A DNA stretch of 6,556 bases, from the NCBI GenBank assembly GCA_016199425.1, contig JACQGT010000115.1:1-6556 (forward strand). Reading direction: 5' to 3'. Position numbers and translations under genes: made by a program. Position 1 is the stretch's first letter. Each line of letters opens with the position of its first letter. The stretch comes from Chloroflexota bacterium (lineage in GTDB: Bacteria; Chloroflexota; Anaerolineae; Caldilineales; Caldilineaceae). Of the stretch, positions 1-5,700 are shown piece after piece. The notes beneath the pieces were generated by a model that saw only the letters and a program-made list of their open reading frames with translations, was not told the DNA's origin and ran no database searches.

Positions 1-290
1 ACGTCTTTGCTCACCTGCTCTTTGGCCGAAGCGTGAGATTGAAAATCCAATTCGCCTTGTTCTTTGGCCTTCTGGATGAGTTCGTAAGCTGTGCGGTCAG
101 TCTGGAGGCCGACGAGAATGCGGACCTTCTCGACGTTTTCCAAGAACGGGTAGAGTTTGTAAAAGCCGCTAATGTAAAAATAGCCCACCAGACAGTCGAA
201 GTCATGGGTATCATCCCGCAACAAAATACCGAAGCGCTCACGCAGGCTTTTGCCGGGCTCATTCGTAATGAAGGTCAGGTCAGATGACAT
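1..290 (-). CDS. N-terminus of PLD-like domain helicase (partial, runs off left edge)
   Basis: The minus-strand frame starts at ATG 290-288 and stays open to the window edge, giving 96 codons. The protein begins with a stretch like ITNEPGKSLRERF, followed by FDCLVGYFYISGFYKLYPFLE and then VRILVGLQTDRTAYELIQ. From memory, this is the opening of large SNF2/DEAD-type helicases that carry an N-terminal phospholipase-D-like domain, where the 'LVGYFY-SGF-LY' and 'IRILVGL-D' strands are hallmarks. Such proteins are often found beside DNA methyltransferases in restriction or defence loci. The PLD HKD motif and the helicase motifs would lie outside the window, so catalytic competence cannot be judged. 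The start is chosen because homology begins right after it, an in-frame stop (TGA, 326-324) lies upstream, and a promoter-like -10 sits 8 nt before the ATG. No Shine-Dalgarno sequence is visible. A shorter plus-strand frame over the same bases has no recognisable content. Confidence 0.72.
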   Translation of the reverse strand, partial: MSSDLTFITNEPGKSLRERFGILLRDDTHDFDCLVGYFYISGFYKLYPFLENVEKVRILVGLQTDRTAYELIQKAKEQGELDFQSHASAKEQVSKD

Positions 291-420
291 AGGAATGGAG
301 TATGCCCCCGGTCCGACATAAGTTCAAGTTGGGTGATGGGTAAAGTGTGGTAAAGAAACGAGGTTCGATATGGCTATATTTGCCTCCGTACCAGCCAAAT
401 GCAATCATCTTACTGTTCAT
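280..420 (-). pseudogene. Remnant of a D12-class (Dam-like) DNA adenine methyltransferase
   Basis: The minus-strand frame starts at ATG 420-418 and ends at TGA 282-280, encoding 46 residues. Residues 5-17 read MIAFGWYGGKYSH. From memory, this matches the N-terminus of D12-class N6-adenine methyltransferases almost exactly; the GWYGGK glycine-rich segment is part of the S-adenosylmethionine-binding region. In intact relatives it is followed by a 'LDWLLPLLP...EPFGGSAAVL' continuation. Here homology stops after the residues encoded near position 364, and the following 28 residues show no family resemblance. Neither of the other two frames on this strand recovers it. The catalytic DPPY motif and target-recognition region are absent. 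The frame overlaps the helicase start by 11 bp. The likeliest reading is a methyltransferase gene deleted down to its 5' end, with the breakpoint near 363/364. A functional 46-residue peptide is unlikely. Confidence 0.6.
299..327 (-). promoter_or_regulatory. Putative leaderless promoter of the helicase gene
   Basis: On the minus strand, TTGAAC (327-322) and CATACT (304-299) are separated by exactly 17 nt. Each matches the sigma-70 consensus at 4 of 6 positions. The -10 ends 8 nt before the helicase ATG (290), so transcription would begin at or next to the start codon. This fits the lack of a ribosome binding site. Confidence 0.4.
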
Positions 421-433
421 AACGCTTTGTCCT

Positions 434-446
434 GGTTCAATGAACC
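434..446. promoter_or_regulatory. 13-bp palindrome upstream of the methyltransferase remnant
   Basis: GGTTCA and TGAACC flank a single central A. The site lies 14 bp upstream of the remnant's ATG and 44 bp past the PqqB-like stop, in a 69-bp gap with no other recognisable signal. It could be an old operator of the lost methyltransferase gene. Short palindromes of this size also occur by chance. Confidence 0.2.
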
Positions 447-489
447 GATAAGACAGCTACGGCAGCGTCCTGGACACCTCTGCCATTGG

Positions 490-1332
490 TTACCCCAGCA
501 CCCAGCGGTCGCCCGTCGCGCCCACGCCTATACCCCGCTCGGTCACCCATGCCCGCTCCACGCCATCATCCCACAGGGGATTCGTGTGGTTCAGGTGGAT
601 CAGCCGCACGTCGCAGTCTGCGCCCGTGGCCCGCTCTGTTGTGTCGGTGGCCAGAGGATGGGGAATCTCAGCGATGTTGCGCCCGGGAAGCTCCGCCGGG
701 CTGAAGAACGCGCCGTCAAGCAGAGCCACATCCACATCCGCCAGCATCTGCGGCAGGGATCGATCCCAGCGCTCCCAATCGTCGATGTCCGGGCAATAGA
801 AAAGAGAACGTTCCGGGCCGTCCATGCGGAAGGCCATTGTGTCGCTCCACTCGTCCCGATGGGGCACCGCCAGGGGCGTGGCGGTCAGGCCGGAGGCAAG
901 CGCAATGGGTTTGTCCGGCGGGCTGAGGTGCAGGGCAATGTTGCCGAACTGCGCCAGTTGTAGCCAGGGCTGGTTGCCCAGGAGAAAGGCGCACATACGG
1001 GGCGTGGCATAAATAGGCAGCCGCCGGGTGTTCCACGCCTCCCGGCCCAGTTGGATCAGCCCGGTATAGTGGCCCATGTGCGCGTGGGTGAGCAGAATCC
1101 CGGCCAGACGGCACTCGGGCGCGGCCTGCTGCAACAGAAGCAACTGCTCGCGGAAGTCCGGGGTGGCGTCGATCATCCACGCCTGGCGGGTGGTCCGATC
1201 GATGAGGCCGAGGCAGACGACGTATTGGCGGCGTCTGGGGTCCCCGTGGGCGCGGCGACAGCGCTCACAGCCGCAGCCGGCCTGGGGGAGTCCTGCGTCT
1301 TGGGCAGCGCCGAGAAGAATGACTTCGATCAT
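490..1332 (-). CDS. PqqB-like metallo-beta-lactamase-fold hydrolase
   Basis: A 280-residue protein of the PqqB-related branch of the metallo-beta-lactamase fold. It begins MIEVILLGAAQDAG and then carries the cysteine cluster C20-x-C22-x2-C25. PqqB has the same CxCxxC spacing, where it binds a structural zinc. The metal motif is T-H83-A-H85-M-G-H88-YTG, an HxHxxH in which the usual aspartate is glycine. Further candidate ligands are H158, D182 or D184, D206 and H246/H249 near the C-terminus. From memory, 'HAHxGHYTGL...LGREA' is typical of this PqqB-like group, whereas true PqqB has lost these histidines. The substrate is unknown. No pqqA, pqqC, pqqD or pqqE is nearby, so a role in PQQ biosynthesis is not supported. 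A longer frame begins at 1395, but the ATG at 1332 is preferred: homology starts there and a -10 box lies 6 nt upstream. The upstream extension crosses the promoter and has no family features. Confidence 0.85.
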   Translation of the reverse strand: MIEVILLGAAQDAGLPQAGCGCERCRRAHGDPRRRQYVVCLGLIDRTTRQAWMIDATPDFREQLLLLQQAAPECRLAGILLTHAHMGHYTGLIQLGREAWNTRRLPIYATPRMCAFLLGNQPWLQLAQFGNIALHLSPPDKPIALASGLTATPLAVPHRDEWSDTMAFRMDGPERSLFYCPDIDDWERWDRSLPQMLADVDVALLDGAFFSPAELPGRNIAEIPHPLATDTTERATGADCDVRLIHLNHTNPLWDDGVERAWVTERGIGVGATGDRWVLG

Positions 1333-1338
1333 AGGCGG

Positions 1339-1367
1339 ATTATCTACCAGAGCAGGAGGAAAAACAA
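1339..1367 (-). promoter_or_regulatory. Putative leaderless promoter of the PqqB-like gene
   Basis: Minus strand: TTGTTT (1367-1362), a 17-nt spacer, then GATAAT (1344-1339), which matches the -10 consensus at 5 of 6 positions. The -10 ends 6 nt before the ATG at 1332. This places the transcription start at the start codon and supports the shorter gene start. No Shine-Dalgarno sequence is present. Confidence 0.5.
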
Positions 1368-1389
1368 ACAGCGGAAGTTGAAAGAGAGA

Positions 1390-1470
1390 TTTCACCGCGG
1401 AGACGCGGGGTTCGCGGAGGAAACGCGGAGGAATTTGGGAGAAAATCTCCGCGCCGTCTCCGCGGTGGAA
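1390..1470. repeat. Dispersed palindromic repeat of the CCGCGGAGACGCGG type
   Basis: Arms 1390-1405 and 1455-1470 are inverted repeats matching at 15 of 16 positions. Between them lie two tandem copies of CGCGGAGGA (1413-1421 and 1424-1432), either of which can pair with CTCCGCG at 1447-1453. The whole could fold as a cruciform or RNA hairpin. From memory, closely similar 'cgcggagacgcggagg' palindromes are scattered between genes in many bacterial phyla, so this is probably one copy of such a family. It fills the space between the two divergent promoters. Confidence 0.7.
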
Positions 1471-1487
1471 TACTCCGCTTATTCATT

Positions 1488-1515
1488 TTGTTTTTTGCGA
1501 TGGAAACGCTATAGT
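1488..1515 (+). promoter_or_regulatory. Putative leaderless promoter of the CtaG-like gene
   Basis: TTGTTT (1488-1493), a 16-nt spacer, then TATAGT (1510-1515), which matches the -10 consensus at 5 of 6 positions. The -10 ends 7 nt before the ATG at 1523. The -35-like hexamer is identical to that of the divergent PqqB-like gene, and both lie 29 nt (counted from the end of the -35) before their ATG. A 6-bp inverted repeat, GGAAAC (1502-1507) and GTTTCC (1514-1519), overlaps the -10 box and could be an operator. Confidence 0.5.
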
Positions 1516-1522
1516 TTCCCCT

Positions 1523-2431
1523 ATGCCACCTTTTGAATTTTACGTTACGAATTGGTCTGTGCGACCTGTCTCCGCGCTGCTTGTGTTGGGCCTGGGCCTG
1601 CTCTATGGGCGCGGCTGGTTGCGGCTGCGTCCGCTGCAAAACAGACGGAGCGCAACGGCTCGGCTGGTGAGCTTTGGCCTGGGCTGGCTGCTACTGGTCG
1701 TGGCGCTCTTTTCGCCTCTTTTTGCTCTGCGTGCGGAGCTTCTGCTGGCACGCACGATCCAGCAAATTCTGCTGGGGCTGCTGGCCGCACCCCTGCTCTG
1801 GCTGGGCGCACCGGCACAGACCATCCGTTGGGGGCTGCCTTCGGGGATGCGTCGTACTCTGACAGGACTGCTGCGCCGAGATCGGACGGTGGGCCGGGCT
1901 GTGCGCTCTGCCACCCGACCGGCTGCTATCTGGCTGGTGACTTTCGGCTCGTTTCTGGTCTGGGCCGACCCGGCCTTTGTCCAATGGAGCGTGACGAGCG
2001 ATCTCCTCTATTCCCTCTCCCTCTGGTGCTTTTGGCTCGTCTATCTCCTGTTTTGGATGCATGTGGTGAAAAGCGGCCCCCGGCTGCACCGGGCCATCCA
2101 TCCGGGCATCGGCTTTCTCTACGTCCTCATCGGCGGCGAAGTTCCCAATATGGCAACCGGCGTGACCCTGGCTTTTCGCGAGACACTCACCTATCCCATC
2201 TACGCCGCGGGGTCCACGACTGTGGCTCTTGCCCCGCTGCTGGATCAGACTCTGAGCGGCTGTCTGATTTGGGTGGTGGGCAGCTTCGTTTACATCTCCA
2301 TCTGCCTCAGCATCTTGGGGCGTGTCTTCCGCAACGAAGACGCCCCGCTGCCCATGCCCATCACCTGGCACGCCACTGAACGTACCATCGCCCCTGGCTT
2401 GGAGCATCGGATTTCCCCGCGCAAGCCGTAG
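1523..2431 (+). CDS. CtaG-like cytochrome oxidase assembly family membrane protein, histidine-poor
   Basis: A 302-residue protein with about seven hydrophobic segments (roughly 15-30, 49-67, 80-96, 135-148, 161-180, 194-214, 244-265). Three blocks match the CtaG family (caa3-type oxidase assembly, Pfam CtaG_Cox) as I remember it: 'Q80-Q-ILLGLLAAPLLWLGAP', 'VWADP' at 146-150, and D241-Q242 followed by G246 and W250. In the usual family these blocks carry histidines (HMxQH, WHxP, HxxEH). Here they read R77-T-I-Q-Q81, W147-A-D-P and Y163-x-x-S166-L167, so all five expected histidines are gone. The scaffold, including the DQ...W block, is kept. Canonical CtaG is thought to help CuB insertion into cytochrome oxidase; this divergent copy may not bind copper. 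No oxidase genes are visible in the window. The start is supported by the -10 box 7 nt upstream; no Shine-Dalgarno sequence is present. The reading frame is intact, so decay to a pseudogene is not indicated. Confidence 0.75.
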   Translation: MPPFEFYVTNWSVRPVSALLVLGLGLLYGRGWLRLRPLQNRRSATARLVSFGLGWLLLVVALFSPLFALRAELLLARTIQQILLGLLAAPLLWLGAPAQTIRWGLPSGMRRTLTGLLRRDRTVGRAVRSATRPAAIWLVTFGSFLVWADPAFVQWSVTSDLLYSLSLWCFWLVYLLFWMHVVKSGPRLHRAIHPGIGFLYVLIGGEVPNMATGVTLAFRETLTYPIYAAGSTTVALAPLLDQTLSGCLIWVVGSFVYISICLSILGRVFRNEDAPLPMPITWHATERTIAPGLEHRISPRKP

Positions 2432-2439
2432 TGTACCCT

Positions 2440-2513
2440 ACTCTCAGTAGACCGCAATGCTCCGGGCGTGGTCCGTGACCGGCGGGGAGCATCTATTGCG
2501 GTCTACTGACTCT
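2440..2513. repeat. 64-bp palindromic element with flanking 5-bp direct repeats
   Basis: The perfect 14-bp inverted repeat CAGTAGACCGCAAT (2445-2458) / ATTGCGGTCTACTG (2495-2508) bounds a 64-bp unit. The stem continues inward as GCTCC (2459-2463) with GGAGC (2486-2490) after a 4-nt bulge. ACTCT lies directly outside both ends (2440-2444 and 2509-2513), as expected for a target-site duplication left by a MITE- or REP-like insertion. The next four bases after the right copy (CAGT) also match, so the direct repeat can be read as 9 bp. Lying 13 bp after the CtaG-like stop, the hairpin could also slow or end transcription, although no U-tract follows. Confidence 0.65.
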
Positions 2514-2545
2514 CAGTCACGCTTTCCGATTTTCTAGCCCATAAC

Positions 2546-2571
2546 CGGCGGTTTGCGTGTTTCAACCGCCG
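2546..2571. repeat. Short hairpin (8-bp stem)
   Basis: CGGCGGTT (2546-2553) pairs perfectly with AACCGCCG (2564-2571) across a 10-nt loop. No U-run follows on the plus strand, so a standard intrinsic terminator is not supported. It lies between two larger palindromes in the spacer before the glycosyltransferase gene. Confidence 0.4.
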
Positions 2572-2598
2572 CGGATACACTTTGTCTGCGACCTGCTT

Positions 2599-2662
2599 CA
2601 TTCCGGGAATCGACCAGACCACTGGGGAAGTACCCGGCACCTTCTGGTCGATTCCCAGAATG
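2599..2662. repeat. Long inverted repeat, 20-bp arms (64 bp in total)
   Basis: Arms 2599-2618 and 2643-2662 pair at 19 of 20 positions, including a perfect 14-bp core GGGAATCGACCAGA / TCTGGTCGATTCCC, with a 24-nt loop. The single mismatch is 2604 against 2657. No clear direct repeats flank it. It could be a second palindromic repeat family, or a structured 5' leader for the gene at 2757 if transcription starts upstream of it. The rest of the spacer, 2663-2756, shows no convincing promoter or ribosome binding site. Confidence 0.6.
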
Positions 2663-2756
2663 GGGTTGCGTAGTTACCTTTCACCCTGCCGACTGCCGCT
2701 TTGCCACCGGACAGTCGCTGAAATTTCCCGCAGACTCTACCTGCACCCAGCCGCCC

Positions 2757-5700
2757 ATGCGCCGTCTTCTCCTTCTCTTCATCAGTCTGGCGCTGCTTCT
2801 GTGGGGACGCGCCATCCTCGCCGGGGACAATGCCGCGCCGGCTGTACTCCTGCGCGACGGGCTGCTGGTCGTGCTGTTGGGAACGCTTCTGTTTGCCCGC
2901 AACGCCCGCGACCCCGCTACTCTGAATAGCGGGAGCGAAAGTTCTTCCCCATCTGCGCGGTTGCGTCTTCTGGCCGGGGCAGGGCTGGTTGCTGCGCTTG
3001 TGGGCGGCCTTTGGCTGGCAGGCTCCCTGGCATTCACCGCCAACGAGAGCGGGCTGCTTCTGCCCATCCTCCTCTGGCTGGGGGGGCTGACGGTTGGCGT
3101 AGCCGGATTGAACTGGCCGCAGCGCATCCCGACCGGCGAGACGCCTACTGTCTGGTCGGTGGAGAGCGCACGCCGCTATTTACAGCGCAAGAGCACGCAG
3201 GGTGCGCAAGCGGCGCAGAGTCCACTCCCTCTGCAGAAGCGCACCATTTGGATTGGCTTGCTTGTGCTGACCAGCGCCGGTCTGATTCTGCGTCTTTGGA
3301 ATTTTGCCGGTTTGCCCGGCGGCTGTCTGGCCCAGGAGTGTGATGCAGCCCTGGCGGCCATGGAATTTCTGCGCACAGACAGCCTGCGCACGCTCTTCCT
3401 CACCCCCTTCCCGGCCCATACCGCTCTCACTGCACTCTTTTTTGCTCTCTTTGGGGTGAGCCAGAACAGCACTCTCCTGCTGGGTCTGCTGCTGGGAACA
3501 GCACTCATCCCGCTCTTTTTTGCCGCCACTTCCCGTTTTGCCCGCTCGGCCACAGCCCTGTTGGGAAGCCTCCTCGTCGTCTTTAGCCCACTGCTGATTG
3601 CGCTGAGCCGCCACCCCGTCCCCGCTCTGTTGCTTCTGTTGCTGATTGTGGCGTGGCTGGCGCTGCGCCCCGCTGCCGGTGATACGGGGACAGCGGGCCG
3701 CTGGGCCGCAACGGGCACATTGGCCGGGTTGACGCTGCTGGCCGCGCCCGCGCCGCTGACCTGGCTTCTGCTTTTCTGGTTTGTGGTGACGCCGCCGGGG
3801 AAGCGCTCCCAGTGGCTCTTTTATTATCTGCCGCTTGTCACTGCCGCTCTGCCCCGTCTGGCAATGGGGTTGGGAACGGGCGTCTTTGGGGACGAACCAC
3901 TCACCCGCTTCTTCCCCCAGGCGGCGGATCTGTCTGCTCGATTGCTCGACGAGGGAGGCTACTTGCCCGCTCTGTTGGCTCTATTGGGGATGGCCTATCT
4001 GTTGCGCTACATCCGCTGGGGTCAGGGCTGGGTGTGGAGTGCGGGTTTTGTGCTGGTTGGGTTGCCGATTTTTGCCACCGTTCACCCGACTGATTTGCAT
4101 TTCCTCTCCCCGCTGCTGGCGCTGTTGGGGATCAGCGCGGTGGTGGCGCTGGATCAGTTCGTGGCTGAATTCGCCCGCGTCTGGTCGCCGGTGGTGCGGC
4201 CACAGCGCGTCCTGGCCGGGGCCGCGGCTTTGCTCCTGGTGCTCCTGGCAAGCGGCGGCGTGGCGCGTCTGGTTGTCTTCGCCGAGCAGACGGGCAACGC
4301 AGAGAACAGCGGCTACGCGGCCATCGGCGATTATCTCTACAGCCGCTTTGAAAGCTCTGTGGATAACGGCGGCAGCGATGAGACACTGGTGCTGGTGCCC
4401 CAGGTGGTTTTGAACAGCCCGGCCACCCAACTGGCGGCCCGGGGCGTTCTGCCTCTGGCGGCCCACATCATTCCGCTGGACCCGGTGGCCCACCTGCCCT
4501 TTACCGGCCCGCCCTTTATCGAGCAGGGCATGGGCGATCTGCTCTACATTCTGCCCGCGACAGATCGTTCCCTGCGCCGCTATCTGCCCGCACTCTACCC
4601 CGGCATGGCAGCGCAGCCGATCCAGGATGGGCAGGGAGAGACGTGGGCGGTGGCTTATCCCGTCTCCCGCGCGGCCGCGGCCAACGCCCAGGGTTTGTCC
4701 GTTCTCTATTTTGAGGGCGAAGATATCGGGCCGCTGCAAGAGGCGCTGGATGTGCGCCGGGAGGGGCCGCTCGATTTCGACTGGAACGGGGATGCGCCCC
4801 TGAGTCCGCCCTTTACAATGACCGGCAAAGGCGCGCTCTACATTCCCGAAGCGGGCAGCTACGGCTTCCGCATCCAGCGCGATGCTGGCGTGACGGTGCG
4901 TCTGGAGTTGAGCAGCCCCATCCCGCCCGCGCTGGCGTTGGACACAGAAGCGGGCCGGGAGGAGAGCGTTGTCGATCTGCCGCAAGGCTTCCTGGCCCTG
5001 ACTCTCCTGGCACAGAGTGGAGAGACGGGCGGGGCGCTCTCCATCCAGTGGCAGCGGCCCGGCGGCCACTGGGAAGCGATCCCCCGCCAGGCGCTCTACA
5101 ACGGCGCTCTGGCCCTGGGCAGTGGCCTGCTGGCAAATTATTACGGACACGTGGAAGGGGCAGACACCGGGCAAGGTTTCGGCGATCTGCCGGGCGCGCC
5201 GCTGCTGGCGTGGCGGGTGGAGCCGTGGCTGGCTGAGAATCAGCTGGTGCATTCTTCTCACGCGGTTGTGTGGCAGGGCAACCTGGCCGCGCCGGTGGAG
5301 GGCAATTACACCTTCTCGCTCAGCGCCGGCGGGCCATACCAGTTGGAGATCGACGGCATTCTGCTGCTCAACACAGCCGATGGACGGCCCAGCACAACGT
5401 CCCTGCTGCTCAGCCAGGGCTGGCACGATCTGATCCTGCGCTATCGTCCCAGCGGATCGGGTACTATCCAATTGACGTGGCAGCCGCCCGGTGGCGCGTC
5501 GGCGGCGAGCATCCCGCCCGAATTCCTGGCTGCGCTGCCTGCGGACGCGGCGACGGCGGAGCTGCCTCTGCCGCCGCTGCCAGAGCCGGAGCCGCAACCG
5601 GCGCTGGCGCAGAACGAGCCTCGCCGCGATGTGCCAGTGTCACCCGATTTACAACCCCCCGCGGGAAACGCTCCACCCACCGATCTGCCCGATCTACCCT

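Noticed and set aside
33..287. 84-codon plus-strand frame at the left edge
   Set aside because: It is antisense to the helicase N-terminus, which has recognisable family segments; this frame has none.
370..963. 197-codon plus-strand frame opposite the PqqB-like gene
   Set aside because: No recognisable motif, rich in Arg/His/Pro/Gly, and antisense to a clear metallo-beta-lactamase-fold gene.
490..1332. Part of a PQQ biosynthesis operon
   Set aside because: No pqqA, pqqC, pqqD or pqqE is present, and the metal-binding histidines differ from true PqqB.
1333..1395. Longer start for the PqqB-like gene
   Set aside because: The extra 21 codons cross the -10 and -35 boxes and precede the family N-terminus 'MIEVILLGAAQDAG'.
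1390..1470. CRISPR-like repeats
   Set aside because: The two internal CGCGGAGGA copies are 9 bp, nearly adjacent and lie within one palindrome. There is no repeat-spacer array.
1552..2379. 275-codon plus-strand frame inside the CtaG-like gene
   Set aside because: The translation is Ala/Gly/Arg-rich with no membrane pattern. The overlapping frame at 1523-2431 has the family motifs.
2440..2513. Intrinsic terminator of the CtaG-like gene
   Set aside because: The stem is strong but no U-tract follows on either strand, and the direct repeats fit an inserted element better. A termination role is not excluded.
2553..2756. N-terminal extension of the large gene from a TTG codon
   Set aside because: The 68 extra residues are encoded across a 20-bp-arm palindrome, lack hydrophobicity or motifs, and precede a natural ATG followed by a membrane segment.
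3981..5597. 538-codon open frame on the minus strand
   Set aside because: It lies inside the glycosyltransferase/PA14 gene. The translation is Arg/Gln-rich, low-complexity and without domains, typical of an antisense shadow in GC-rich DNA.
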